A DNA stretch of 32,995 nt from Stentor coeruleus (GCA_001970955.1 MPUH01000825.1:1-32995); one strand, 5' to 3'; counted from the stretch's first letter, positions 20,760 to 30,746 are shown. Numbers and translations are program-made. Notes: generated from the letters alone by a model not told the origin.

Positions 20760-22012
20760 TAAATATATGTGAGATGAGTGGATTATGAGTTTAATTGGAT
20801 TTTTATAGAAGATTGGGATGTGGAAAGATGGTTAGGTTGATGATTTTGGGATTTTTTATGTTGTTTATATGTATAGAGTAGTGATTATAATATGTTTTGA
20901 ATTTTTATTAGGTAAATATTGTGTGAAGCAATGAGATGTGATAATGGTTGGAAAGTTTTGGAATTTTTTTGTGGAATCATCGGTTGTAAGAAATTATATT
21001 TGGTTAAAATACAGTTTTAAAATATATAAAAATATTATATCTCAAGTTGATATTTAGGTATAGAAAAAATAAGCACCTAAATTAGTTGTGTAAATAACAG
21101 CAACTTAATGTGGTTTCAAACTTAATTCTATTTATTTAATTCCTATACTTAATAAAACGCTAAAACTTAATTAACAGGTCTCTATTTTTACTTTCTAGAT
21201 ATCCTCAAAAAAAAAATTACGCCTCAATAATCGACTAATATTAAAATTCTTAGTCAGAATTCTGAAATCGCATCTTAATTTACAATAAAACTCTAAAAAT
21301 TAATCTTTATCTAGATCTAGATCTTCCGGACTATTCATTACCATTTTTTCAATTTTAGTTGTTTAACATATGATTTTACTTGANTTTTGAATTTTTATTA
21401 GGTAAATATTGTGTGAAGCAATGAGATGTGATAATGGTTGGAAAGTTTTGGAATTTTTTTGTGGAATCATCGGTTGTAAGAAATTATATTTGGTTAAAAT
21501 ACAGTTTTAAAATATATATGAGAATGGGAAAATATTATATCTCAAGTTGATATTTAGGTATAGAAAAAATAAGCACCTAAATTAGTTGTGTAAATAACAG
21601 CAACTTAATGTGGTTTCAAACTTAATTCTATTTATTTAATTCCTATACTTAATAAAACGCTAAAACTTAATTAACAGGTCTCTATTTTTACTTTCTAGAT
21701 ATCCTCAAAAAAAAAATTACGCCTCAATAATCGACTAATATTAAAATTCTTAGTCAGAATTCTGAAATCGCATCTTAATTTACAATAAAACTCTAAAAAT
21801 TAATCTTTATCTCGATCTTCCGGACTATTCATTACCATTTTTTCAATTTTAGTTGTTTAACATATGATTTTACTTGAAACTAAGAACTTTTCAAATACGA
21901 TATCTTAAATCTTATTTAAAATTCCTATTAAACCTTATTCAACATAGAAAATATATTTATGTTAAACTATAAATATATATCCATACATAGCAGCCTTAAT
22001 TTGATTTCTATA
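20760..22012. other. Convergent intergenic region, mostly a duplicated contig overlap
   Basis: No gene is visible. Without the assembly duplication the true gap is about 760 bp. 20761-20820 has 17 G and no C on the plus strand (3' flank of the MAP kinase). From about 21050 the plus strand turns C-biased, as expected for the 3' flank of the minus-strand ArfGAP-like gene. Confidence 0.6.
20895..21877. repeat. About 490-bp duplication across N at 21384 with two small indels (contig overlap)
   Basis: Copy 1 is 20895-21383 and copy 2 is 21385-21877. They differ by a 10-bp insertion in copy 2 (21519-21528) and a 6-bp TAGATC unit extra in copy 1 near 21310. Otherwise they look identical by eye. Such differences suggest two alleles or macronuclear variants that the assembler failed to merge. 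Confidence 0.85.
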
Positions 22013-22669
22013 TTATTTCCGATATACGGCTTGGTCCATACCAACATATTCTGGATTAAACGATTCTTTATATTCCATCAATGAACTACTAGATGTTCCA
22101 TTAGCAAAAGCACGAAGGCCACATAAAGCATTAACTCCACTGTTTCTAATCCTCTCAATCTTTTGCCCATCAAATCCTCCAACAATTCCTTGTACAATTC
22201 TACTATCTTTAATTCCTCCAAGCGATGTTAGTGAATTTTTAGTTTTTTGCCACCACGATTTTTCTGTATATCCTACAAGTTGCATACCTTCATTAGGATT
22301 AGGAGCTTGAGGTGAAGTAAAATTATATAGTTCTGCTTTTAGAAGATTTCTATAGTATAGTGCAGCTTGACAAGAGTATTTTTGATCTGTTGTATAGTTT
22401 CTTGGTAAATTATATTGTAAAAACAATGATCTTAATCTTTGATTCCCACCTATTTGAAGCTTTGCGATTTCTTCTGATGTCCATCCTGACATTTGTAAAG
22501 ATTTAATCAAAACAAGGTTATTGCATTGAGATTTAAGTTGATGAGCGCAATCAACACATAAGAAAATACTATGTTCTAAGCATGCCCAACCAGATTTTTT
22601 AAATCCGCATTCGAAACACATAAAATTTTCTTGGGAATTTTGGATTTCATATAACAATTCTGCGGACAT
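22013..22669 (-). CDS. ArfGAP-fold protein lacking the catalytic arginine, 218 aa
   Basis: ArfGAP domains normally speed GTP hydrolysis by Arf GTPases in membrane traffic. Residues 1-110 show the zinc finger CX2CX16CX2C (C18, C21, C38, C41) with WACLEHSIFLC in place of the usual WASxxxGIFLC. These are followed without gaps by the IKSLQMSGWTSEEIAKLQIGGN segment of the family, written here as IKSL...GW...LQIGGN. The arginine-finger segment (normally C-S-G-x-H-R-x-L-G) reads CAHQLKSQC, so the catalytic Arg position is Lys46 and the HRxLG motif is lost. GAP activity is therefore doubtful (inference). The second half resembles the linker of ArfGAP1/Gcs1-type proteins but no further domain is clear. 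It starts at ATG 22669 and ends with TAA. It is the last gene of a four-gene minus-strand run, 162 bp behind the HD protein. Confidence 0.85.
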   Translation of the reverse strand: MSAELLYEIQNSQENFMCFECGFKKSGWACLEHSIFLCVDCAHQLKSQCNNLVLIKSLQMSGWTSEEIAKLQIGGNQRLRSLFLQYNLPRNYTTDQKYSCQAALYYRNLLKAELYNFTSPQAPNPNEGMQLVGYTEKSWWQKTKNSLTSLGGIKDSRIVQGIVGGFDGQKIERIRNSGVNALCGLRAFANGTSSSSLMEYKESFNPEYVGMDQAVYRK

Positions 22670-22831
22670 TAAATATTACATAAGCATTTCTGATAATATA
22701 ACAATATATTTTAATCATTATGCTGTGTTTAAATTAATCTTTATATTATAAAGATTTATAATCAAAAAAGAGAATTTGTATATTGTTTTATTAAGTATAG
22801 CCATTTATTTAAAATAAGGATTTTATTAGCC

Positions 22832-23818
22832 TTAATCAGACTTTTTACGAAAGTATTTTAGGAATTTCCTTGTTGTTTTTTCGATGGGTTTTGAAAATCT
22901 CCAAAACAACTGAGGATAACGAAGGTTATAAGAGGCATTATCGCCTTTGTGCAAGATACTAAGAAGCTTTAGGAGTCGTGGGGAGAGGAATTTAAGAATT
23001 TGATCTTTGTCTAGTGGAGTGTAATTTGGGAATCTTGGATAGAGATCAACTGATTGATGTAGAAGGATTAGGGCTAGGATTTCGAAAACAAAGAGTTGGC
23101 TTTTGTCTGTTTTTTCGATTTCTTTGGTTATTTCTTGATAGCTATTAAAGTTTTCAATTTCTTCATTGGTGATTCCAGTCACATACAATAGTTTCGAGTA
23201 GATTTTTGGAAGGTTTCTATTATCCATGTACTCCTTTTTCTCATGTATAAACCCAGATTCATTTATCAATTCCATAGTCTGTTGAACGAACTCAGGTCTT
23301 ATTATCCACTCCATCCTATTAAAAATTCCTAAAGCCTTACTAGTACTAGTGAATGGGTGTATTGGATCTTTACCTTTAAGATAAGGCCTTCCTCTTTTCG
23401 CTATATCATGGAACAGACAAGCCCACATAAGAACACTCTTATCATTTAGGTCAAGATCTTTGAATTCAGGGTCTATAAACGTACTTGCCATAACTGCTAT
23501 AATGTGACTGTTGATAAACCCATGATTGTATTGCTTAAGATCCTCCCATTCTTCTGAACAAAAAACAGACAAATTAGACTCAAGTGGATCTAAAGCTTGC
23601 TGTATACGTTCCCAGGCTATTACAAGGCGATTGTGACGTGAAGTAAAATATTTCAGATGATCATGAGAAGAAATCATTTCTTCAACTTTTAGCAGATTTT
23701 GATATAATTTTGGAATATATGCATTTATGTACATACTTGACCTTGGATGATATGATTTATCTAAACTAGAAGGTTCTTGCAATAGTTCAGCTACTAATTC
23801 TGAGTTTCCATTTCCCAT
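22832..23818 (-). CDS. HD-domain phosphohydrolase-like protein with myristoylation signal, 328 aa
   Basis: HD-domain proteins are metal-dependent phosphohydrolases or degenerate relatives that bind nucleotides. The core motif LFHDIAKRGRP places the metal-binding pair at H137-D138, with a further His in the following DPIHPFTSTSKA segment (about residue 152) and an upstream His in SHIIAV (about 111) as possible metal ligands. The substrate cannot be told from the sequence. The N-terminus MGNGNSE fits the N-myristoylation rule (Gly2, Ser6), so membrane attachment is likely. The rest is helical with no transmembrane segment. It starts at ATG 23818 and ends with TAA. Its neighbours upstream on the same strand are two Kelch proteins that also start with MGN, 145 bp away. 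Confidence 0.8.
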   Translation of the reverse strand: MGNGNSELVAELLQEPSSLDKSYHPRSSMYINAYIPKLYQNLLKVEEMISSHDHLKYFTSRHNRLVIAWERIQQALDPLESNLSVFCSEEWEDLKQYNHGFINSHIIAVMASTFIDPEFKDLDLNDKSVLMWACLFHDIAKRGRPYLKGKDPIHPFTSTSKALGIFNRMEWIIRPEFVQQTMELINESGFIHEKKEYMDNRNLPKIYSKLLYVTGITNEEIENFNSYQEITKEIEKTDKSQLFVFEILALILLHQSVDLYPRFPNYTPLDKDQILKFLSPRLLKLLSILHKGDNASYNLRYPQLFWRFSKPIEKTTRKFLKYFRKKSD

Positions 23819-23963
23819 TTCTGTATAGGATGATATCGGGTATGCATTTAATTGATTTAGGGAAGTATTAATCTTAATGCTTGAGAGTATTTGATGAAGT
23901 TATGCATATTATGATAGTAATTTATGACTAATTAGGTTTAAAATAGTTATGAATAATTATTAG

Positions 23964-25625
23964 CTAACCTATTTTCCAATTTAAAGCCTTTATTACTCTT
24001 GTAAGAATCAGTATGCATTTAGTTTTTGATACATTGCCAACATGATTTTCTATTTCCATAACATCAAGAATTTGATCTAAAAATTCTTTTTTGAACTTGG
24101 GTTTGTCAAAAATTTTATTTACTATTCCACAAAACTTTAAGACTTTCTCCAAATTGAAACTCATACCAGTGATGATTTTTTCCATTGATTTTTTAATTTC
24201 GTGAACAGTCACTTCCTGTTTAAACCCCAAAGTATGCGATAAAAGATTAATTTCTAAAGGATTAAGCTCAGAGTCATTAAGCCAAATTGATGCCTGCCCC
24301 AAAAACTGAACAGTTTTTTTTCTTGGTAATAAAATATATCCATCATTTTCTTCACTAACAATCATAGCAATACTTAGCTCTTGTGGGACAATCATAATCC
24401 CTTTATTTTCCAAGCTTTGAGTATTCCTTGAGTTATTTAAACTATTGTTAAGTTTTTCCTCAATATTCCCATATTCACCTTCTGGGCTTGACATAACTAA
24501 ACGTAATTTCACTGCATTTACAAAAGCTTTAGTATTTCTTTTGCTACCAAATGAACCAGAATTAGTATAAATTATATCAGGAGAACCTAGTCTAGGCATT
24601 TGGATTGTTCCTTTATGGATAGTTGGTAAATGAAGAATAGTTTTTTTATCACTGTTGTTTCTTATTATAGTTGTTTGAGATTTTAGCTTTGGGTTAAGTG
24701 ATACATTGTATTGAAGCCAGGCTGAGGAATTTTTGAATTTAATAGCAAAGCACGGGAATGATACAGCTATAATATAGCCTTTGCAAAATTTAGGTGGATA
24801 GTTTTCGTTAGTGAATAGAAAGGCTGTCTTTATTTGTCTAAATCCATTTTTAACACTAAATAAAAAGCATGCATTGCTTGATTCTTGTGTAGGAGATGTC
24901 CCTCCGAAAATAAAAGCTTGCTTACCATAAGAGGAAGCAACAGAATTAAGTAATGGGAATGGAAAAATATATGGTTCTGCTATAAGATTGTAAGATGAAG
25001 AGGTTAAATCAATTGAATAAACATTCATGTTTGGACTGTCTTGGGCATTAGCTATTTTACCTCCATAATAATAAATTTTGTTATTCAATAGAAATGCTCC
25101 CGGATAAATCAGATCTTCAATACAAAAACCCGAATTATTTTTTGCATTTTTATCATCAATTAGTTCAATTCGATGTAAAATCGTATCCCAATAGTTTTCA
25201 TTAATATCATATCTCATCATTGGAGCTCCTTTAAAATTTTCTTTTCCTTGGATTATTTCCTGATCTCCAGTCAAGCCTCCAGCATAATAAACAGAATTGT
25301 TGAACACAAAAAGGGACCCTAATTTTGAAGGTATTGGTAACGAAGCTAACTTTTTTATTTGTAAATTCACAAGGTCTATTAAATAAACTTTATCTGTAAG
25401 GTTTCCTCTAATATTTGTCCCACCTGCAATTATAACACTTGAGTCTGTTAAGTACCCTAACGAAGAATCTTTAGGAAACGACTTTTTATTAGCAAACCTC
25501 ATCTTTTGGGTTTTTGACTGCGTAACATAGAGAACAAATGCATCAGTTCTATTTAAATAGTATATTGAAGGATTGTTCTCTTGAACCTTTTCTGGCTTAA
25601 TACCGCTTGGTTTGCAATTGCCCAT
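23964..25625 (-). CDS. Kelch-repeat protein A, MGN start, 553 aa
   Basis: Kelch repeats build a beta-propeller that serves as a protein-binding platform. Four double-glycine blades are legible at about residues 68, 116, 188 and 241 (IIAGGT, YYAGGLTG, YYYGGK, FIFGGT), with the conserved Tyr/Trp positions between them. The second half (about 330-553) has a variable Ser/Asn-rich linker and then a helical domain of about 140 residues, starting near LLPRKKT, that is shared with the neighbouring paralogue and matches no family I know. The N-terminus MGNCKPSG has Gly2 and Cys4, as in myristoylated and palmitoylated proteins, although Pro at position 6 is unfavourable. No BTB or BACK domain is present, so a Cullin-3 adaptor is unlikely. 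Only 61 bp separate its start from the stop of the paralogue upstream. Confidence 0.85.
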   Translation of the reverse strand: MGNCKPSGIKPEKVQENNPSIYYLNRTDAFVLYVTQSKTQKMRFANKKSFPKDSSLGYLTDSSVIIAGGTNIRGNLTDKVYLIDLVNLQIKKLASLPIPSKLGSLFVFNNSVYYAGGLTGDQEIIQGKENFKGAPMMRYDINENYWDTILHRIELIDDKNAKNNSGFCIEDLIYPGAFLLNNKIYYYGGKIANAQDSPNMNVYSIDLTSSSYNLIAEPYIFPFPLLNSVASSYGKQAFIFGGTSPTQESSNACFLFSVKNGFRQIKTAFLFTNENYPPKFCKGYIIAVSFPCFAIKFKNSSAWLQYNVSLNPKLKSQTTIIRNNSDKKTILHLPTIHKGTIQMPRLGSPDIIYTNSGSFGSKRNTKAFVNAVKLRLVMSSPEGEYGNIEEKLNNSLNNSRNTQSLENKGIMIVPQELSIAMIVSEENDGYILLPRKKTVQFLGQASIWLNDSELNPLEINLLSHTLGFKQEVTVHEIKKSMEKIITGMSFNLEKVLKFCGIVNKIFDKPKFKKEFLDQILDVMEIENHVGNVSKTKCILILTRVIKALNWKIG

Positions 25626-25686
25626 TAAATTAATATAATTTATCTCTGTTTATAATAAATTCTTCATAAAGCTAAGTTTACTTTAA

Positions 25687-27348
25687 TTACTCTCTAGGAA
25701 TATTTAAACTCATCGCTTTTATAAGTCTTGTTAATAACATAATGCATTTCTTTTTTTCTATATTTTCAAAAGGTAGCTCAACTTTGAGTAAATCAAAAAT
25801 ATCGAACACACACTGAAGATGAATTTTAGGCTTTTCTAATATTTTGTCTAAAATAGAAATAAATTTCTCCACTCTTTTATAAGGATAAAACTCATAAATA
25901 AGCATATCATTTAATAACTGATAAAGATTTTTGACACTTACTTCCTTTTCGTCTCCAAATTTTAGCGAAACCTGCGACAATTCTAACGGTGTCAGATCTT
26001 TAACTAAAAGTTTGCTACAGATTTGAATAATTATTTTAACCATTTTCTTTCTTGGGAGTTTTATCAAAGAATCATTTTTTCTTGAAATCACAGATGATAG
26101 GATATTATCTTTTGATATAATAGTTACATCTTTAGAATCAGACCTAAGCATTTCGCTTGAACGATTCAAAGTACTATGTTTTTTTGAAGAAAGCCTTTCA
26201 TTAATTCTATTTTTCAGTGAATCTTTTTTATATTTATTCCTACCAATTATCTTTAGACTTAAAGATTTTCGAATTTTTGAAGGGCGTTCAGTATTTGAAA
26301 TTAAAGACAATGGGTTTACAATTGTAGCTTTATTAATAATAGAGTCTCTTTTTTTATTTCTTGGAGAATCGCTATTTTTTATATAAGCAGCTGGGGATTT
26401 TGCACTTACGCTTAAAGATATTGTATAGTGTAGCCACCCATGTGAGTTTATAAATTTAATAGCGAATTTCGGAAAGGCTATGATTATTATGTAAGTCTCA
26501 GTAACTTTTATTGGGTAGTTTTCATGAAAAATCAAACCTGGAGTTTGGATTTCTCTAAAAGATTTCTTTTGAGTGAATATAAAACTACATGAATTAGGTT
26601 CTGAAGATGGCGAATATCCTCCAAAAATATATGCTTTTTTTTGTGATGAGCCACAAATTGGGCTTAAAAGAGGGAAATCAAAAGTATATGGTTCAACTTG
26701 AAGCTCATGAGTTTCTGAGTTTAGGTTTATAGAAAATACTATATTATTTGAGTTGTTTGAAGGTAGCATAATTCCAGCGAAATAATAAATTTTAGATTCA
26801 AGTAAAAAACACCCTGGATAAAGTAAATTTTCTATAGAAAAATTTTGTTCTATTAAAGGGTAAGCATTAGACAGAGATGGATAAGCATTTATTGACTCTT
26901 CTTTATATGAAAAAATTTCCCATGTATTTTCACTAATATTATATCTCATAACAGGGCAGCCTTGAAAAGCTAATTCCCTATTTTTTTCCTTTTTCATTGT
27001 TATCCCACCAGCTAAGTACATGAAATTTTTATACCTAAAAAGTCCTCCAAGTTTTCCAGGTGTAGGTAATGATGATATTTTCTTAAGTTCCATGGTTAAT
27101 ATATTGACTATGTAACAGCGTGTTCGAATTGAACCAGACTTGCTTGTCCCACCAGCTATTAGTATAGAGTTTTCATCTAAATACCCGATAGATGAATCTA
27201 TAGGAAAGTATTTATTGATAGAAAATCTTAATTTTTTTGTTGATGTCTGACTTAGTCTTAAAATAAATGACTCAGCTCTGTTGAAGTAATATGTAAAAGC
27301 TTCTATTTTAAAAGACTTAAGACAAGGTTCAGATTTGCTGTTGCCCAT
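25687..27348 (-). CDS. Kelch-repeat protein B, tandem paralogue of A, MGN start, 553 aa
   Basis: It has the same length and architecture as the downstream gene at 23964-25625, and a clear common origin. Shared segments include SS[IL]GYL, I[LI]AGGT, the KKI/LxSLPxPxKLG strand, MRY[ND]I, LLPRKK-like LPRKK and the C-terminal helical domain ending in LLTRLIKA (LILTRVIKA in A). Propeller blades are IAGGTS, YLAGGIT, YYFAGI and YIFGGYSP. The linker between propeller and C-terminal domain is richer in Ser/Lys than in A (about residues 345-420) and could be phosphorylated. MGNSKSEP is a good N-myristoylation signal (Gly2, Ser6) and has Cys9 close by. It ends with TAA. The 61-bp gap to gene A leaves little room for a separate terminator and promoter. 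Confidence 0.85.
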   Translation of the reverse strand: MGNSKSEPCLKSFKIEAFTYYFNRAESFILRLSQTSTKKLRFSINKYFPIDSSIGYLDENSILIAGGTSKSGSIRTRCYIVNILTMELKKISSLPTPGKLGGLFRYKNFMYLAGGITMKKEKNRELAFQGCPVMRYNISENTWEIFSYKEESINAYPSLSNAYPLIEQNFSIENLLYPGCFLLESKIYYFAGIMLPSNNSNNIVFSINLNSETHELQVEPYTFDFPLLSPICGSSQKKAYIFGGYSPSSEPNSCSFIFTQKKSFREIQTPGLIFHENYPIKVTETYIIIIAFPKFAIKFINSHGWLHYTISLSVSAKSPAAYIKNSDSPRNKKRDSIINKATIVNPLSLISNTERPSKIRKSLSLKIIGRNKYKKDSLKNRINERLSSKKHSTLNRSSEMLRSDSKDVTIISKDNILSSVISRKNDSLIKLPRKKMVKIIIQICSKLLVKDLTPLELSQVSLKFGDEKEVSVKNLYQLLNDMLIYEFYPYKRVEKFISILDKILEKPKIHLQCVFDIFDLLKVELPFENIEKKKCIMLLTRLIKAMSLNIPRE

Positions 27349-28118
27349 TAAATATATTCGATTTTAGCATGGATTGATTAAAGCTTTCATTTTATATTTA
27401 AAAGGAAGAAGAATTAGGAGTTCTAATCAAATAATTGTATGTAGGTATTGATAAAATTTATGTTATCTGAAAGTTTGTGTATTTGATTATATTTATCATT
27501 TCCAAAAAACCATAATTAATATCTTAATAATAAAATATTCATTTATTATAATTCTAATAATATTTTCTTGAAAAAAGAAATGATAGTTAGAATTCATTTT
27601 GTGAATAATGAATTTAATATATATATCTAAGTAATTCCAGTTCAATTATTTCTGATTCATCAAGATTCATCAAGATTTATTAATATTTTTGTGTTTTAGT
27701 ATGATTCTGTCTAATCTCTAATTTGCAATCTCATTTTGGGATAAGTGACTTAGAGTCAGGCCTAAGGAATGCCAATATCCGAATCTATACTTTTCTCAAG
27801 CATGAAAACTTCAATAATACCTAACCATATTTTCTAAAATCTTTATGAATATTAACACAAGTACTTATTCTCTTATTATCAATTCAATACTCTTAAGACC
27901 CTTAACATATTATTTCCATAAGCGAAGTTGTATTAGAAACAGGATTTTTTTAAAGTAAATTCTATACTTACAATTTCAAAAGTCATAAACATGATTTTAT
28001 CATTGCTACAATGAGCTTTTTTGCTTATAAATTTCTTGAAATTGAATGATAAAATAAGGTAGAAATTACAAACTTTTAAGATATAAAAGTATTGAAAATC
28101 TAAGCCTATCTAGTTATC
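27349..28118. other. 770-bp gene-free interval between two minus-strand genes
   Basis: There is no supportable reading frame on either strand. A short tandem of GATTCATCAA occurs near 27653-27676. The right half (about 27690-27910) is C-biased on the plus strand, consistent with the 3' flank of the ABC transporter. The left part should include the promoter of Kelch gene B. Confidence 0.5.
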
Positions 28119-29963
28119 TTAATTCTTATTACTGATGAATTTATACCAAAGTTGCGAATATTTGCTATTTGGTATTTTTAGCAATGAATCATGTGTGCCT
28201 GTTTCACATATTTTTCCTCCAGAAATGACAAAAATCTTATCAACAAAAATTATGCTGCTGAGTCTATGCGTGTTATAAATAATAGTTTTATTTTTGAATA
28301 AGGTTTTCATTGATGCGAGAATTTCTTGTTCATTTTTTGAGTCCATTGCACTTGTAAATTCATCAAGAAGATAGAATTTAGCATTTTTGAGAAGGCATCG
28401 AGCTAGAGCTAAACGTTGGCGTTCTCCACCTGAAAGTTTGCTCCCAAGTTCACCTACTAGGCTATCATAACCTTCAGGAAACTCACATATACGCTGATGA
28501 ATATTTGCTAATTTGCAAGCTTCTATTACTTGCTCTTTAGTAGCAGTAGGGTTTCCATATATCACATTATAAAAAATCGTATCATTAAATAATGTAGGTG
28601 TCTGGGGAACAATCGCAACACTCTGGCGCAAAGACTCAAGTTTCAAATCTTTCAAATCTTGCCCGTCAATCATAATCCTCCCTTGGTCAGGATCAAAAAG
28701 TCTATAAATCAACCTAAAAAGACTAGTTTTTCCTGTACCACTTTCCCCAATAAAAGCATTAGTAGTACCAGGTTCAATTTCTAAATTAATTCCATCAAAA
28801 ATTTTCTTACCAGCTGAATACTCAACATTCTCAATCTGTATTCTCCCTCCTTTATATTCATAATCTTTTGCATTAGCTGATTCAATTACTTTGGATTTTA
28901 TATCTAAAAGGTCATAAAGTTCATTTAATTCAATTTGTGATTCAGTAAGTTCTCTATATATCGAACCTAAAAAGTTTAATGGGAATTGCAAACTCATAAA
29001 AAAAGTTTGAATCATAAAAATATCCCCTATTGTCATTGTCCCTGCATGAACTTGACTAAGAGCTAATAATAAATTTGTACCAAGGCCTACATTGAAAATA
29101 AGCTGCTGGCCGGAATTAAGTTTACTAAGTGATGAGGTTATTAAATAATTGCCATCAAGTTTTTGTTGGAGAAAATAGTTGTAGCGACGTTTTTCAAGTT
29201 CATCATTTGAAAAGTATTTCACAGTTTCGAAGTTCATCATGCTTTCACTTGTCACAAAATCCAGGGCTTTTGATTTTATTTTCTGTTGAGAGATATATTG
29301 ATTTCTTATATCAGAGTATTTTGTAGTAAAAACATAATAAACCGATACAGTCCCACCTAATGTTACCAAATAAGGCCATCCACAAGAGTAAAACAATACC
29401 CCAGAAGCAAGTAAAAACTCAAGTATCGTCGGTAGAACATAAAGTGATGTAAATCTTAAATAACTCTCTATACCTCTCATAGACCTATTTACTGAATATA
29501 ATGTTATCCTAGTACTTTCTTGATGAAAAGTATAATCAAGTGCATGTAAATGTGAAAATACCTTTGTACTAACATCTTTCATAGCATTAATCATAACTCT
29601 AGAAAACAACGCAACCCTAAGTTCTTGAATTGCAACAACCAAAGCTCTACTTAAAGCATAAGATATAAAAACACTACCAGTATAAAACAAAGCAGGATTT
29701 GTAAGTGATATTGAATTCACAGCTTCTTTTAAAATAAACGGAACATATGCATTAAGAAACTTAGAAGAAAGCAATAATCCAAAAGTTGCCCAAGTGATTT
29801 TCCTAATATTTTTTTCCTTAGGGAACATATAAGGCCAAATAAACTTAATAGTTCTACTCATAGGATATGATTTAGTAGCTTGTTTCTCTACAAATCTCGG
29901 CAGATAAATTTTATGTTTGTTTTCTAAGTGAAAGTGTCTTATTCTCTGGAATTTCGACATCAT
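28119..29963 (-). CDS. Atm1/ABCB7-like mitochondrial ABC half-transporter, 614 aa
   Basis: Members of this family sit in the inner mitochondrial membrane and export a glutathione-linked sulphur compound needed for cytosolic iron-sulphur assembly. One membrane domain with about six helices (roughly residues 40-340) precedes one nucleotide-binding domain, so it must dimerise. Family marks in the membrane domain are LDYTFH, RSMRGIE, the SESMMNFETVKYFSND segment with ERRY, and the GDIFM stretch. ATPase motifs are Walker A GESGTGKT (406-413, K412), Q-loop VPQTPTLF, signature LSGGE (510-514), Walker B LLDEF with E535, D-loop SAMD and H-loop H566. The N-terminus (MMSKFQRIRHFHLENKHK) is basic and fits a short mitochondrial presequence. 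ABCB6 or ABCB8 types are less likely given the ETVKYF region. It ends in TAA and is divergent from the small gene at 30061. Confidence 0.92.
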   Translation of the reverse strand: MMSKFQRIRHFHLENKHKIYLPRFVEKQATKSYPMSRTIKFIWPYMFPKEKNIRKITWATFGLLLSSKFLNAYVPFILKEAVNSISLTNPALFYTGSVFISYALSRALVVAIQELRVALFSRVMINAMKDVSTKVFSHLHALDYTFHQESTRITLYSVNRSMRGIESYLRFTSLYVLPTILEFLLASGVLFYSCGWPYLVTLGGTVSVYYVFTTKYSDIRNQYISQQKIKSKALDFVTSESMMNFETVKYFSNDELEKRRYNYFLQQKLDGNYLITSSLSKLNSGQQLIFNVGLGTNLLLALSQVHAGTMTIGDIFMIQTFFMSLQFPLNFLGSIYRELTESQIELNELYDLLDIKSKVIESANAKDYEYKGGRIQIENVEYSAGKKIFDGINLEIEPGTTNAFIGESGTGKTSLFRLIYRLFDPDQGRIMIDGQDLKDLKLESLRQSVAIVPQTPTLFNDTIFYNVIYGNPTATKEQVIEACKLANIHQRICEFPEGYDSLVGELGSKLSGGERQRLALARCLLKNAKFYLLDEFTSAMDSKNEQEILASMKTLFKNKTIIYNTHRLSSIIFVDKIFVISGGKICETGTHDSLLKIPNSKYSQLWYKFISNKN

Positions 29964-30060
29964 TTTTTCAGGTTTATATTTTTAATTTAATTCAAGATGT
30001 AGTAGTTATATGCGCAAAAAACAAGAGTCTTTTGCTTGATGTATGATTTTTATAATTATT
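29964..30060. promoter_or_regulatory. 97-bp divergent intergenic region
   Basis: Only 97 bp separate the start of the ABC transporter from the preferred start of the small plus-strand gene (79 bp if the upstream ATG at 30043 is used). A shared bidirectional promoter is inferred from orientation; no named element is visible. Confidence 0.4.
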
Positions 30061-30420
30061 ATGGGACTTCTTAATAGTAAAAAAACCTGGTTGTGTTCTG
30101 ATTGTGGAGGAAGGATAAGTACCTTAGATGATGTTAATAATGATTTTTCTCCTATACAAGGGGTTGAACCTATTATAGTAGACTATGAGGTCGGAGAATT
30201 TGAAAAATGTAATGAAAATTTATTGAACTCACCTGCTTCATATAGTAATACTAGAATATCGTCGAAAGGGACAATGCCTTCACCTTTGACTCCGACTAAA
30301 TTCCACCCGTTTAGTGCTAGAACTAGAGTTATTTCACGAAATGCGAATAATAGCTCTGTGAATATTGTAGAGTATATAAGAAGCTCATCGAGTTTGGCAT
30401 GTAAGAATGAGTCTGAATAA
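30061..30420 (+). CDS. Small Ser/Asn-rich protein with myristoylation-type start, 119 aa
   Basis: I do not recognise this protein. The frame is open from ATG 30043, but the second ATG at 30061 gives MGLLNSKK, a good N-myristoylation signal (Gly2, Ser6), and is preferred over the hydrophobic six-residue extension MIFIII. A single zinc-knuckle-like CSDCGG lies near residues 12-17. The rest is disordered in character, with Ser/Thr-Pro sites (MPSPLTPTKF) that could be phosphorylated by proline-directed kinases (inference). There is no membrane segment or coiled coil. It ends with TAA, and a G-rich plus-strand flank follows, as after other plus-strand genes here, which supports it being a real transcription unit. 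Confidence 0.6.
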   Translation: MGLLNSKKTWLCSDCGGRISTLDDVNNDFSPIQGVEPIIVDYEVGEFEKCNENLLNSPASYSNTRISSKGTMPSPLTPTKFHPFSARTRVISRNANNSSVNIVEYIRSSSSLACKNESE

Positions 30421-30599
30421 TAATATTTAACTTTAATTGTGTATTGAATTGTTGATGATAACTTTTTAAGGATTTTTTAAAAGTTCAGTGTGTGGAAGTT
30501 TTGCGATGAGGAAGACTTGATTTAGTTTTTAAAATAAAGAGTTTTAATGAACTTTTTGGTTCAGATGATATGAGTTATTGGATGATTACAAGTTGAAGT

Positions 30600-30746
30600 T
30601 TTTTTGAAAAGATGAGGTTATTTTTTATGATAGACTTCGGAAAACTGATGACAACTATGAAATATAAACAAGNTTTTTTGAAAAGATGAGGTTATTTTTT
30701 ATGATAGACTTCGGAAAACTGATGACAACTATGAAATATAAACAAG
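30600..30746. repeat. 73-bp direct duplication across N at 30673 (contig overlap)
   Basis: 30600-30672 is repeated at 30674-30746 with no visible difference. It is noncoding sequence downstream of the small gene. Confidence 0.85.
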
